From Mesorhizobium kowhaii (GTDB lineage Bacteria; Pseudomonadota; Alphaproteobacteria; Rhizobiales; Rhizobiaceae), in the NCBI RefSeq assembly GCF_003253745.1, contig NZ_MZXV01000040.1, positions 213,264 through 277,263 on the forward strand: 64,000 nucleotides of DNA, written 5' to 3'. The translations under genes and the position numbers were made by a program. The notes under the pieces are model-generated. The model had not been told where the DNA came from. It was given only the letters and a program-made list of their open reading frames with translations, and ran no database searches. Position 1 is the first letter of the stretch. Each line of letters begins with the position of its first letter. Below, in pieces: positions 16,501 to 24,859 of the stretch.

Positions 16501-17070
16501 GTGGTGAAAGTCATCGCCAGTTCGCTCCGTAAAGGCAATGTCGTCGACAAGGACGGCAAGCTTTATGTGATCCTCTTTGCCGAAAACATCCACCCAGGCA
16601 AGGGCACGCCGGTGACGCAGCTCGACATGCGCCGCATCGGCGACGGGGTGAAGGTTTCGGAGCGCTACCGTACCACCGAGCAGGTGGAGCGCGCCTATGT
16701 GGAGGAGCGCGAGCACACTTTCCTCTATCGTGACGGCGAAGGTTTTCACTTCATGAACCCGGAAAGCTACGACCAGGTGGCGGTGTCGGAAGCCGTGGTT
16801 GGCGACATGGCGCCTTACCTGCTGGAAGGCATGGCCGTGCAGGTGTCGCAGTTCAATGGCATTGCCATTTCACTGGTGCTGCCGCAGCGCGCCACCTTCG
16901 AAGTGGTGGAAACCGAGCCGACGACCAAGGGACAGACGGCCTCGTCGTCCTACAAGCCGGCCGTGCTTTCCAACGGCGTGCGCACCCTGGTGCCGCCGCA
17001 CATCGCCCCCGGCACCCGCGTGGTGGTGATGACCGCCGATGGGGCTTATGTGGAGCGAGCGAAGGACTGA
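16501..17070 (+). CDS. efp: Elongation factor P
   Basis: EF-P relieves ribosomes stalled on consecutive prolines. The 189 residues cover the three beta-barrel domains. The modified residue is in the tip loop NIHPGKGTP, with Lys at position 34, exactly where EpmA adds beta-lysine. The C-terminal S1-like domain ends with VPPHIAPGTRVVVMTADGAYVERAKD. The start codon is GTG and no strong ribosome site precedes it. The stop codon lies inside a hairpin that may end transcription. Confidence 0.97.
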   Translation: MVKVIASSLRKGNVVDKDGKLYVILFAENIHPGKGTPVTQLDMRRIGDGVKVSERYRTTEQVERAYVEEREHTFLYRDGEGFHFMNPESYDQVAVSEAVVGDMAPYLLEGMAVQVSQFNGIAISLVLPQRATFEVVETEPTTKGQTASSSYKPAVLSNGVRTLVPPHIAPGTRVVVMTADGAYVERAKD

Positions 17071-17085
17071 GGGGGTCCTTCGCTC
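17057..17085 (+). terminator. Hairpin overlapping the efp stop codon
   Basis: GAGCGAAGGAC at 17057-17067 pairs perfectly with GTCCTTCGCTC at 17075-17085 (11 bp, 7-nt loop). The TGA of efp sits in the loop. There is no clear T-tract after it, so it may be a weak terminator or an RNA-stabilising 3' stem. Confidence 0.5.
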
Positions 17086-17317
17086 ATAAGCCCTTTGGGC
17101 CATCGTCAGTGATCAGGTACCGGTGTTCGAAGCGCTGGCGAAGCGCAGATTCCGCATCACTGCTTAAAGCAGTTCTCGCGGGGTTTTCCTATGCGTATCG
17201 GTCTTTCGTAAGCTCGCGCTTAAAGCCCACCCTCTAACAAAGCACCGCGATATTTTTCACGAAGCGTGTCGCAGATGGCCCCCTCGGTTCGTCCTCTGAC
17301 GGAAGAAGGAGAACGCC

Positions 17318-17860
17318 ATGCGAAAACTTATCGTCACCGAATTCATCAGCGTCGATGGCATTGCCGAGGTCGAGAAGCTGCCCAGCGTGACCTGGAATGA
17401 CGAGATGAACAGGTTCAAGGAGGACGAGCTTGCCGACAGCGGCGCCATGCTTTTGGGGCGCACGACCTATGAGATCTTTGCTGGCTCATGGCCCAAGGAA
17501 ACCGGAGATTTTGCCGACCGGTTCAACGCGCTGCCGAAATATGTCGCCTCGACCAGCCTGAAGGCGCTCGACTGGAAGCCGGCCGAATTGCTGAAGGGAC
17601 CCCTGCCGGAAGCGGCGAGGACGCTGAAGCAAGGCAGCGGCGGCAACATCTATGTGCATGGCAGCCTCAGCGTCGCGCAGGAATTGCTGCGTCACGGTCT
17701 GGTCGACCGCGTCAGGCTGCTCAGCTACCCCGGCGCCGTCGGCCAAGGCAAACCGCTATTCCCCGCCGGCGAGCCAGTGGCGCTCGAGCTGATTTCGGCC
17801 ACGCCGTTCAGCAATGGCGTTGTGGCGCTGGAGTATGCGCCGGTGGCGGCGAAGTCGTAG
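17318..17860 (+). CDS. Dihydrofolate-reductase-family protein (RibD C-terminal-like)
   Basis: A 180-residue stand-alone RibD_C/DHFR-like protein. The family signature runs MRKLIVTEFISVDGIAE at the start, then GAMLLGRTTYEIFAGSWP (about 45-62), SGGNIYVHGSLSVAQELLRHGLVDRVRLLSYPGAVGQGKPLF (about 108-150). Such proteins are likely NADPH-dependent reductases of unknown substrate. AAGGAGAA sits 7 nt before the ATG, an unusually strong ribosome site for this window. It stands alone between efp and the patatin gene. Confidence 0.85.
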   Translation: MRKLIVTEFISVDGIAEVEKLPSVTWNDEMNRFKEDELADSGAMLLGRTTYEIFAGSWPKETGDFADRFNALPKYVASTSLKALDWKPAELLKGPLPEAARTLKQGSGGNIYVHGSLSVAQELLRHGLVDRVRLLSYPGAVGQGKPLFPAGEPVALELISATPFSNGVVALEYAPVAAKS

Positions 17861-17930
17861 TTGGCTTCCATGCTTGTATGACAACAGCGCTCGACCCTAG
17901 ATGATCGATTGCCGACGTCGCGCCCGCCCC

Positions 17931-18800
17931 TCACCCGGCCTTCTTCCCTCGCCTCCCCTTGACGGCAGCGCCATTTCTAGCCTCCAGCACCCGCTCCACC
18001 TGCCGCTTCAGCTCGTCCTTGATGTCGGCCGTCTCGTTCATCAAAGTGTCGATCTTCAGGAAATCGAGCACGCGGAATTTCGACACCGCCGGGCGGACCA
18101 GGATGTCGGGGCGGCACTGCTTCAGCTTGTTGGCGATGATCGACTGCATCATCAGTTGCGTGGCGCCGAACATCAGGTCGACGGAGGTCGGCTGCTTGCG
18201 GTCGGCTTCTTCCGGCGCGCCGACCACGTCGACGCCGATGATGATGTCGGCATCGTTCTCGATCAGGTCGAACGGCACCGGGTTGTAGATGCCGCCGTCG
18301 ATCAGCAGCCTTCCGTCGCGCATCACCGGGCGGAACACGGCGGGTATCGCCGCCGAGGCCGCCAGCGCCGAGTGCAGGTCGCCTTCCTCGAACACGGCGA
18401 GCTTGTGGCCAAAATAGTCCGTCGCGGTCACCTTCAGCGGGATCTTGAGCTCGGCGAAAGTTTCGGGAATGGCCTCGGGCAGGAAGGCCTTCAGGATGCG
18501 CTCGACATTGAACTGGCTGACGCGAATGCCGTTCTGCATGGCTTCGGCGATCGTTCCCGGCCGTGCCCGCCACATGCGGCTCGCCACTTCGGCGCGGCGG
18601 CCGAGGATCGAGCGGGCATAGTCGTGGATGTCCTTGCCGGTCATGCCCGCGGCCATGCCGGCGCCCATGATGGCGCCGATCGACGAGCCAGCAATTGCCA
18701 CCGGCCTGATGCCCAGTTCGTCCAGCGCCTCGATGACGTGGATATGCGCCAACCCGCGCGCGCCGCCGCCGCCAAAGGCGATGCCGAAGGTTGGGCTCAT
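17931..18800 (-). CDS. Patatin-like phospholipase (RssA-type)
   Basis: A 289-residue patatin-fold serine lipase. The oxyanion-hole loop GGGGARGLAHI is at residues 10-20, the nucleophile elbow GSSIG around 38-42, and the catalytic Asp in DGGIYNPVPFD near 165. Patatins use a Ser-Asp dyad to cleave acyl chains from phospholipids. The C-terminus is Lys/Arg rich (KGRRGKKAG). The ATG overlaps the stop of the second M16 peptidase gene, so it lies at the end of that operon. Substrate and localisation are unknown; there is no signal peptide. Confidence 0.9.
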   Translation of the reverse strand: MSPTFGIAFGGGGARGLAHIHVIEALDELGIRPVAIAGSSIGAIMGAGMAAGMTGKDIHDYARSILGRRAEVASRMWRARPGTIAEAMQNGIRVSQFNVERILKAFLPEAIPETFAELKIPLKVTATDYFGHKLAVFEEGDLHSALAASAAIPAVFRPVMRDGRLLIDGGIYNPVPFDLIENDADIIIGVDVVGAPEEADRKQPTSVDLMFGATQLMMQSIIANKLKQCRPDILVRPAVSKFRVLDFLKIDTLMNETADIKDELKRQVERVLEARNGAAVKGRRGKKAG

Positions 18801-20314
18801 CCCTTGCCGGCCCCGGCCAGTTTCGGTCCGATGACCATGATGGTCGGCTCAGTCGACAGCAGCTGTTTCGCCGCCGCCTTGACCTGATCGAGCGTCACCG
18901 CGTTGATGTAGCCGGCGCGGCGCTGCATGTAGTCGATGCCGAGATCGTCGAGCTGCAGCTCGACCAGCGTCGCGGCGATGGAACTCGAAGAGTCCAGATT
19001 GTTGATGGCGTAGGCGCCGATCATGTATTTCTTGGTCGCCGCCAGTTCCGCTTCGGTCGGGCCTTCCTCGGCCAGCCGCTTGACCACGTCGCGGACGATG
19101 CCCAGCGTCTCGGCCGCCCGATCCGACCGGGTCCCGGTGCTGACGACCAGCGCGTCGGCGTGGTCCTGGTTGATCAGCGAAGAGTTGACGCTGTAGGCCA
19201 GCCCGCGCTTTTCGCGCACCTCCTGGAACAGGCGCGAGGTGAAGGTGCCGCCGCCGAGGATCTCGTTCATCAGCACGGCGGCAAAGAAATCCGGCGCCTT
19301 GCGCTTCACGCCGGGATAGGCCAGCTGGAGCGAGGTTTGCGGCAGGTCGTAATCGACCTCGACATGCTGCGCCAGCTTCGGGTCGACATCGGCCACGGGA
19401 GCGAGCGCCTGGTTCTGCGGCAGGTCGCCGAACACCATGTCCAGCTTCTTCTTCAGCGTCTCGGGGTCGATGGCGCCGACCACGGCGACATGCAGGCCGC
19501 CGCGCGCAAAGACCGCCTTGTGAAAGGCTTTCAAATCATCCGGCGTGATGGTGGCGATGCTCTGCCTGGTGCCCTGGTCGGAGCGGGAATAGGGATGGTC
19601 GCCATAGAGTGCGCGCGCCCATTTGTTCTGCGCGACCGTGTCGGGATCGTTCTCGCCGGCGATGATGCCGGACAGGATCTGGGCGCGGATGCGGTCGATC
19701 GGCAGCTGGTCGAAGCGCGGCTCGTTGACCGCCAGCCGCAACAGGTCGAACGCCTCGTCGCGCTGCTCGGCCAGCATGCGCATCGAGCCATAGATGCCGT
19801 CGCGGCTCTCGTCGAAGCTCATCTCGGCGCCGGCATCGTCGAGCTTGATCTGGAAGGCTTCGCTGTCGAGCGGGCCGGCACCTTCGTCGAACAGGCCGGT
19901 CATCAGATTGGCCAAGCCCTCCTTGCCGACAGGATCCTGCGTCGAGCCGCCGCCGAAGACGAAGCGGATGGCGACGATCGGCACGGAATAGTCCTCGACC
20001 AGCCAGGCGGTGATGCCCTTTGGCGAGGTGACGGACTGGATGTCCATGGCGCGCGCCGTGAGCGCCGGCAGGATCAGGAAGAGGATGGAGAGGAAGAGTG
20101 TTGCGAGGGCGCGCCATGCAGCAATCGTCGGCAGCGACCAATTGCGGAACTCGGCGCTCCCCCTGACCCAGCCTCCGCTTCGCTCGGCTGACCTCTCCCC
20201 ATTGGGGAGAGGAGTTTGCCAGCGCTGGCGCCAGCTTCTTCTCCCCAGCGGGGAGAAGGTGGCCGCGAAGCGGCCGGATGAGGGGGCTGTCTCGCTCATG
20301 GGGATCGAATTCAT
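18797..20314 (-). CDS. M16 peptidase family protein lacking the zinc motif, with an inserted repeat near the N-terminus
   Basis: A 505-residue M16 (pitrilysin/MPP) family protein. It lacks HxxEH: the equivalent position reads EGLANLMTGLFDEG, so it is the non-catalytic partner of the gene just upstream. The substrate-side block REKRGLAYSVNSSLI is present. The start at 20314 has AGGTGGGG before it and begins 2 nt after the upstream stop. Residues about 10-52 (SGRFAATFSPLGRRSW...RSGGWVRG) are encoded by a multi-hairpin intergenic-type repeat, directly followed by the hydrophobic signal sequence LATLFLSILFLILPALTARA|MD. No start codon exists between the repeat and the signal sequence, so the repeat must be translated if the protein is exported. 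It may hamper export. Confidence 0.85.
   Translation of the reverse strand: MNSIPMSETAPSSGRFAATFSPLGRRSWRQRWQTPLPNGERSAERSGGWVRGSAEFRNWSLPTIAAWRALATLFLSILFLILPALTARAMDIQSVTSPKGITAWLVEDYSVPIVAIRFVFGGGSTQDPVGKEGLANLMTGLFDEGAGPLDSEAFQIKLDDAGAEMSFDESRDGIYGSMRMLAEQRDEAFDLLRLAVNEPRFDQLPIDRIRAQILSGIIAGENDPDTVAQNKWARALYGDHPYSRSDQGTRQSIATITPDDLKAFHKAVFARGGLHVAVVGAIDPETLKKKLDMVFGDLPQNQALAPVADVDPKLAQHVEVDYDLPQTSLQLAYPGVKRKAPDFFAAVLMNEILGGGTFTSRLFQEVREKRGLAYSVNSSLINQDHADALVVSTGTRSDRAAETLGIVRDVVKRLAEEGPTEAELAATKKYMIGAYAINNLDSSSSIAATLVELQLDDLGIDYMQRRAGYINAVTLDQVKAAAKQLLSTEPTIMVIGPKLAGAGKG
20158..20287. repeat. Multi-palindrome repetitive element inside the second M16 gene
   Basis: About 130 bp with four perfect palindromes in a row: CCTCTCCCC-ATT-GGGGAGAGG (20192-20212), GCCAGCGCTGGC (20218-20229), CTTCTCCCC-AGC-GGGGAGAAG (20238-20258) and GGCCGC-GAA-GCGGCC (20261-20275), ending in CCGGATGAGGGGG. 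To my knowledge this arrangement matches a repeat that is common between genes in Mesorhizobium. Here it is in frame and open within a coding sequence. Confidence 0.75.
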
Positions 20315-20316
20315 GA

Positions 20317-21708
20317 TCAATTCCCCACCTGTTGCTGCGGCAGCAAGTAGCCGGTCGTCGACCGGTCGAGCACCAGATAGCGCGCGGCGACGGCCTTGAC
20401 CTCGTCGGCGGTGACCTTGCGGATGCGGTCGGGCCATTGCTGGACGTCCTGGACGTTGCCGCCGGTGGCCAGCGTCGAGCCGTAGATGTTGGCCATGGAA
20501 TCCTGCTTGTCGCGGGCAAAGATCATCGAGCGCACATAGCGGTCCTTGGCCTTTTCCAGCTCTGCCGGCGTGACGCCGTCCCTGACGATGCGCGCCACCT
20601 CGGCATCGACCGCAGCTTCGACGTCGGCGAGCTTGGCGTCGCCGCGCGGGGCGCCATAGACGGTGAAATTGGTGTCGTCGAGCATCGTGCCCTGGAAATA
20701 GGCACCGGCGTTGGACGCGATGCCTTGCTGGACGACGAGTGCCTGGTAGAGCCGGCTGCGGTTGCCGCCGCCGAGGATTTCCGCCAGCAGGTCGAGCGCT
20801 TCCGCCTCGCCCGGCTTGCCGGAATGATAGGACGGCACCACCCACTGGGTTGAAAAATTCGGCACGCTGACGCGGGCATCGGAGAGCGTGACCGTGCGCT
20901 TGGTGTTCTGCTCCGGCTCGACCGGGCGGATGCGCGGCGGCAGATCGGGGCCACGCGCCACCTTGCCATAGGTCTTCTCGGCCAGTGCCCGCACCGTGTC
21001 CGGCTCGACATCGCCGGCGACGATCAGCACGGCGTTGTTGGGCCGATAATATTTGTCGTAGAAGGCGGTGGCATCGGTCCGGTTCAGCTGCTCCATCTCC
21101 TGCATCCAGCCGATGACCGGAATGCGGTAAGGCTGGTTCTGCCACAGCGTGGCGTCGACTTCCTCGTCCAGCACCGCCTCGGGATTGTTGTCGATGCGCG
21201 AGCGGCGCTCTTCGAGGATGACGTCGCGCTCGGTCTTGATGACATCGTCGGTGAGGATGAGGTTGCGCATGCGGTCGGCCTCGAAGCTCATCATCAGCTC
21301 GAGCGCCGACGGCGCCACCGTCTCGTGGAAGGCGGTGTAGTCGTAGGAGGTGAAGGCGTTGTTGGAGCCGCCGATGTCGGAGATGGCGCGGTCGAACTCG
21401 CCGGCCGCATGGTGGGTCGTCGCCTTGAACATCAGATGCTCGAAGAAATGGGCGATGCCGGATTTGCCCGGCGGTTCGTCGGCGCTGCCGATTTTGTACC
21501 ACACCATGTGGGTGACGATCGGCGCGCGGTGATCGGGGATAACGACGACCTCCATGCCGTTGTCGAGCAGGAAATCCGTCACCTTGAACGCGTTCGGCGT
21601 CGTGTTGGGCAACACGGTGCCGTCCGCCAGCGCCGGGCCGGTCATGGTGAAAGCCAGCGATGTCGCCAGCAGCGTTGCGCGCAGCCATTCAACCCTGGAT
21701 GTCATCAA
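20317..21708 (-). CDS. M16 family zinc metallopeptidase
   Basis: A 463-residue M16 peptidase. It has an N-terminal signal peptide (MMTSRVEWLRATLLATSLAFTMTGPALA|DG), the inverted zinc motif HFFEH in SGIAHFFEHLMFKAT (about residues 86-90) and the downstream Glu region ERDVILEERRSRIDNNPEAVLDE that completes the metal site. M16 peptidases of this type act in the periplasm, usually as a heterodimer with an inactive partner, here the next gene. The two genes are coupled with a 2-nt gap. The natural substrate is unknown. Confidence 0.93.
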   Translation of the reverse strand: MMTSRVEWLRATLLATSLAFTMTGPALADGTVLPNTTPNAFKVTDFLLDNGMEVVVIPDHRAPIVTHMVWYKIGSADEPPGKSGIAHFFEHLMFKATTHHAAGEFDRAISDIGGSNNAFTSYDYTAFHETVAPSALELMMSFEADRMRNLILTDDVIKTERDVILEERRSRIDNNPEAVLDEEVDATLWQNQPYRIPVIGWMQEMEQLNRTDATAFYDKYYRPNNAVLIVAGDVEPDTVRALAEKTYGKVARGPDLPPRIRPVEPEQNTKRTVTLSDARVSVPNFSTQWVVPSYHSGKPGEAEALDLLAEILGGGNRSRLYQALVVQQGIASNAGAYFQGTMLDDTNFTVYGAPRGDAKLADVEAAVDAEVARIVRDGVTPAELEKAKDRYVRSMIFARDKQDSMANIYGSTLATGGNVQDVQQWPDRIRKVTADEVKAVAARYLVLDRSTTGYLLPQQQVGN

Positions 21709-21824
21709 TGGCTCCGATTTCCTAGCAGGACGATAGGCAAGGTGCTGCCGACAAGCAAAGTGAATTGTTCGTCATGTTGCCGGCAAAGGCGGCGGCAAAG
21801 AGGCCGGCCTGGATGCAAGGCGTA

Positions 21825-22379
21825 TCACGCAACCTCGATAAACCGGATCACGGTCTCGCCGTAACTGCGCTCGTCCAGCACGGAGAAGCCGGGGCCTGGC
21901 TCGAAGGGCGCCACAGCCGCCTCCTCGACCACGCACAGCGCGCCGGGGCGAAGCCAGCCGCCGGCCCTGGCCGACTGCAAGGCGCGCTCGCCGAGGCCCT
22001 TGCCATAGGGCGGATCGGCGAAGACAAGGCCGAACGGTGCGAGCGTGCCGGCCTCGCCAAGGCCCGTCGCATCGCGGCGGAAAATCTTGGTGCGGCCAGT
22101 CAGGCCGAACGCCTCGACATTGTCGCGGATCAGGCCACGGCCTTCGGCCGATTCCTCGATGAAGACGCCGTAGGAGGCACCGCGCGACAGCGCTTCGAGA
22201 CCGAGCGCGCCGGTGCCGGCGAACAGGTCGAGCACGCGCGCCCCCTCCAGTTGCTCCGCAAAGCGATGCGCCAGCACGTTGAAGACGGCCTCGCGGGTGC
22301 GATCGGTCGTCGGGCGGATAGCGCTGCTGCGGGGTGTCGCCAGGGAACGCCCGCGAAACTCACCGCCGACAATCCTCAT
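21825..22379 (-). CDS. rsmD: 16S rRNA (guanine(966)-N2)-methyltransferase
   Basis: RsmD methylates G966 of 16S rRNA in the assembled small subunit. The 184 residues show the family start MRIVGGEFRGRSL, the SAM-binding loop VLDLFAGTGALGLEALSRGA (about 50-69) and the catalytic DPPYGKG (about 120). It follows rluB by 30 nt on the same strand; both are rRNA-modifying enzymes and are probably co-transcribed. Confidence 0.95.
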   Translation of the reverse strand: MRIVGGEFRGRSLATPRSSAIRPTTDRTREAVFNVLAHRFAEQLEGARVLDLFAGTGALGLEALSRGASYGVFIEESAEGRGLIRDNVEAFGLTGRTKIFRRDATGLGEAGTLAPFGLVFADPPYGKGLGERALQSARAGGWLRPGALCVVEEAAVAPFEPGPGFSVLDERSYGETVIRFIEVA

Positions 22380-22382
22380 TAG

Positions 22383-22416
22383 AATCCGGGCCTCATTTCA
22401 ATCCGGGCCTCATTTC
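22383..22416. repeat. 17-bp tandem duplication at the rluB-rsmD junction
   Basis: AATCCGGGCCTCATTTC occurs twice without a gap, at 22383-22399 and 22400-22416. The second copy contains the rluB stop codon; the first fills most of the gap before rsmD and places a GAGG sequence upstream of the rsmD start. Confidence 0.8.
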
Positions 22417-24617
22417 GTCCTGGGACCCTTGGGGCCGCTGCGCGGCCGTTCGCCGCCACCGGCGCCGCCCGGACGCTCGCCACGCGGCTTGCCAAACGGC
22501 TTGGCGCCGGCCGGTTTGCCATAGGAGGGCTTGAACGAAGCCTTGCGCGCCTTGGCGTCAGCCGCCTTGGCGGCGTCAGCCTCAGCCCTGCCCTTGCCGA
22601 TCGGCCGCGCGCCCGGTGCCATCCAGACATTGGCCTTGCGCTGGCCGGGCGGCTCGATCGGCCGCTGCTCGCGCTCGGATTTCTTGCCACCGCCCGGCTT
22701 GCCACCAAAACCACCGCGCGGCTTGTCACCAAAGCCGCCACGGGGCTTGTCACCAAAGCTGCGTTCGGGTCTCGGACCGCGTTCGCCATAGCTCTTTTCC
22801 GGCCCGGCGCCCCTGTCGGGACTTGTCGACAGCTTGCCCAGTGCCTCGTCGCGGCTGCCTTCACGGCGCTTGCGGTTCTTGATCAGCCCGCCCTCGCCGA
22901 TCGGCCGGCGTTCGCCGTCGCGGGTGAATTTCGGCCGTTCCGGCTCCGGCTCGCGAATCTCGGTGCGCCGCATCGGCTTGTTGGAAAACGGCTTTGAAAT
23001 CTCGGCATCGAAATTGGCGCCTGATTCCTCGACAAGACGCTCGCCAAGCTGGTCGCGCAGCACCCGGCCCTTGATCTCCAGCACATGGCCCTCGGCGAGG
23101 TCATCGAGCTGGAACGGCCCGTAGGAGATGCGGATCAGCCGCGTCACATCGAGACCAAGCGAACCGAGGATGTTCCTGACTTCGCGGTTCTTGCCTTCGC
23201 GCAGGCCGATGGTCAGCCAGGCATTGGTGCCTTGCTCACGGTCGAGCGTCGCTTCGATGGCGCCGTAAAAGACGCCGTCGACGGCAATGCCTTCACGCAG
23301 GCCGGCAAGCGCGCTTTCCTCGACCTTGCCGTGGACGCGCACGCGGTAGCGGCGCAGCCAGCCGGTGGCCGGCAGTTCGAGCACGCGCGACAAGCCGCCA
23401 TCATTGGTGAGCAGCAGCAGGCCTTCGGTGTTGATGTCGAGACGGCCGATGGTCATCAGCCGCGGCAATTCAGCCGGCAGCACGTCGAAGACGGTCTTGC
23501 GGCCCTCGGGATCGCGGTTGGTGGTGACGACGCCGGCCGGCTTGTGGAACAGGAACAGGCGTGTGCGCTCGATCGGCGGGATTTCCATGCCGTCGAGATG
23601 GATGATGTCGTCGGGCATGACGTTGAAAGCCGGCGAGGTCAGCGCGCGGCCATTGACCTTGACGCGGCCGGCGGCGATCAGCTCCTCGGCGTCGCGGCGC
23701 GAAGCAAGGCCGGCACGCGCCAGCCGCTTGGCGATGCGCTCGCCTGCCTCTTCCGTCGCTTCCGCGGAACGTGGACGCGGCTTGAAGCCAGCACCCGATG
23801 CCCCTTGCGGCCGATCACTGAAGTCGCGCTTGGGACGGTCGCCACCGAAGTCACGCTTGGGATGGTCAGCGAAATCGCGCTTGGGGCCAGCGAAGTCACG
23901 CTTCGGACGATCGCCGGCGTCGCGTGGCGCACGATCGCTAAAATCTCGCTTGGGACGGTCGAAGCGATTTTCGCCGCCCTCCGCCGCCGCAGCAGCCGGA
24001 CGATCGCCGCGCGGTGCATAAGGCTTGCGCGGTCCTTCGCGCTTTTCATACGGCTTGCGCTCGCCTTCGGCCGCCATCGGACGATCGCCGCGCGGTGCAT
24101 AAGGTTTGCGCGGTCCTTCGCGCTTTTCATACGGCTTGCGTTCACCCTCCGCCGCCATCGGACGGTCGCCACGTGGCGCATAAGGCTTGCGCGGCCCTTC
24201 GCGCTTTTCATACGGCTTGCGCTCGCCCTCGGCTGCCATTGGACGGTCGCCGCGTGGCGCGTAGGGCTTGCGCGGCCCTTCGCGCTTTTCATAAGGCTTG
24301 CGCTCGCCTTCGGCCGCCATCGGGCGGTCGCCACGCGGTGCGTAGGGCTTGCGTGGTCCCTCCCGCTTCGCAAAAGGCTTGCCTTCGGGACGCGGCCCCT
24401 TGCTGAATGGCTTGTCGCCGCCCTTGAAGTCGCGCTTCGGCCGCTCGCCTTCGGCCGCCACCGGCCGATCGCCGCGCGGTGCGTAAGGTTTCTTGGCGCC
24501 AAAGGACGGCTTGCCGCCTTTGCCGGCGGCGTCATCGCGGCTGCGCGGTCCCGAAGCTTTCGAGCCGCTCCTGACCGGACCCTTTTTGGGTCGGAATTTC
24601 TTGTCGCTGTCGTCCAT
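22410..24617 (-). CDS. rluB: 23S rRNA pseudouridine synthase (RluB-like) with long repetitive basic extensions
   Basis: A 735-residue protein in which only the middle third is enzyme. Residues about 292-345 are an S4 RNA-binding domain (ERIAKRLARAGLASRRDAEELIAAGRVKVNG). The RsuA/RluB catalytic motif GRLDINTEGLLLLTND follows near residue 390, with the Asp as nucleophile. RluB makes pseudouridine at position 2605 of 23S rRNA in E. coli. The N-terminal ~290 residues and C-terminal ~190 residues are Lys/Arg/Gly/Pro-rich and probably disordered; the N-terminal part holds a tandem repeat. The start at 24617 has an AAAGG site; a further ATG at 24656 is less likely. Confidence 0.9.
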   Translation of the reverse strand: MDDSDKKFRPKKGPVRSGSKASGPRSRDDAAGKGGKPSFGAKKPYAPRGDRPVAAEGERPKRDFKGGDKPFSKGPRPEGKPFAKREGPRKPYAPRGDRPMAAEGERKPYEKREGPRKPYAPRGDRPMAAEGERKPYEKREGPRKPYAPRGDRPMAAEGERKPYEKREGPRKPYAPRGDRPMAAEGERKPYEKREGPRKPYAPRGDRPAAAAAEGGENRFDRPKRDFSDRAPRDAGDRPKRDFAGPKRDFADHPKRDFGGDRPKRDFSDRPQGASGAGFKPRPRSAEATEEAGERIAKRLARAGLASRRDAEELIAAGRVKVNGRALTSPAFNVMPDDIIHLDGMEIPPIERTRLFLFHKPAGVVTTNRDPEGRKTVFDVLPAELPRLMTIGRLDINTEGLLLLTNDGGLSRVLELPATGWLRRYRVRVHGKVEESALAGLREGIAVDGVFYGAIEATLDREQGTNAWLTIGLREGKNREVRNILGSLGLDVTRLIRISYGPFQLDDLAEGHVLEIKGRVLRDQLGERLVEESGANFDAEISKPFSNKPMRRTEIREPEPERPKFTRDGERRPIGEGGLIKNRKRREGSRDEALGKLSTSPDRGAGPEKSYGERGPRPERSFGDKPRGGFGDKPRGGFGGKPGGGKKSEREQRPIEPPGQRKANVWMAPGARPIGKGRAEADAAKAADAKARKASFKPSYGKPAGAKPFGKPRGERPGGAGGGERPRSGPKGPRTK
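24000..24400 (-). repeat. 81-bp tandem repeat, five copies, within rluB
   Basis: Equivalent points recur at 24016, 24097, 24178, 24259 and 24340, exactly 81 bp apart. Each copy encodes 27 residues built on KREGPRKPYAPRGDRP followed by MAAEGERKPYE. The copies differ mostly at synonymous positions, so the protein sequence is kept while the DNA drifts. The period is a multiple of three, so copy-number change keeps the frame. Confidence 0.9.
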
Positions 24618-24639
24618 GTGGCCTTTGTCCGTTTGCGCT

Positions 24640-24745
24640 GCTACAGCGTGGCGCATCCTTTTGGGCGCGCAACGAACGCTGTAGCACTTTTGATTTGGCG
24701 CATGATCATTTCCGAAAACCGAGTCCGATTTTCGAGGTTATGCGC
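24640..24745. repeat. Composite two-hairpin intergenic repeat, copy A
   Basis: Hairpin 1: GCTACAGCGT (24640-24649) pairs with ACGCTGTAGC (24676-24685). After a short T-rich spacer, hairpin 2 runs 24698-24745 with outer arms GCGCAT/ATGCGC and inner arms CGAAAA/TTTTCG. It lies between the divergent rluB and tadA genes. It shares its plan with copies at 35296 and 63517. Confidence 0.75.
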
Positions 24746-24859
24746 TCAATAACAGGATCACCGGAGTTTGTCAGGGAAAAGTGGTCACCGGTTTTTCCGG
24801 GAAGACAAACGAAAACCAAAAGCCTGGAGTGGCGAGGAGATAATCGGAATGGATATCGC

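Noticed and set aside
20315..21688. Upstream extension of the second M16 frame to about 960 residues
   Set aside because: That part overlaps the first M16 gene in another frame and has Arg/Pro/His-rich shadow composition. The start at 20314 has a ribosome site.
24000..24400. Regular 81-bp repeats resembling a CRISPR array
   Set aside because: There are no unique spacers, and the units are contiguous and translate in frame as part of rluB.
23085..24752. Plus-strand frame of 555 codons opposite rluB
   Set aside because: It reads the rluB repeats in the antisense direction and gives hydrophobic-looking repeats by codon accident.
24695..24859. N-terminal extension of tadA
   Set aside because: The sequence is inside a two-hairpin repeat, and tadA relatives start near the GTG at 24860.
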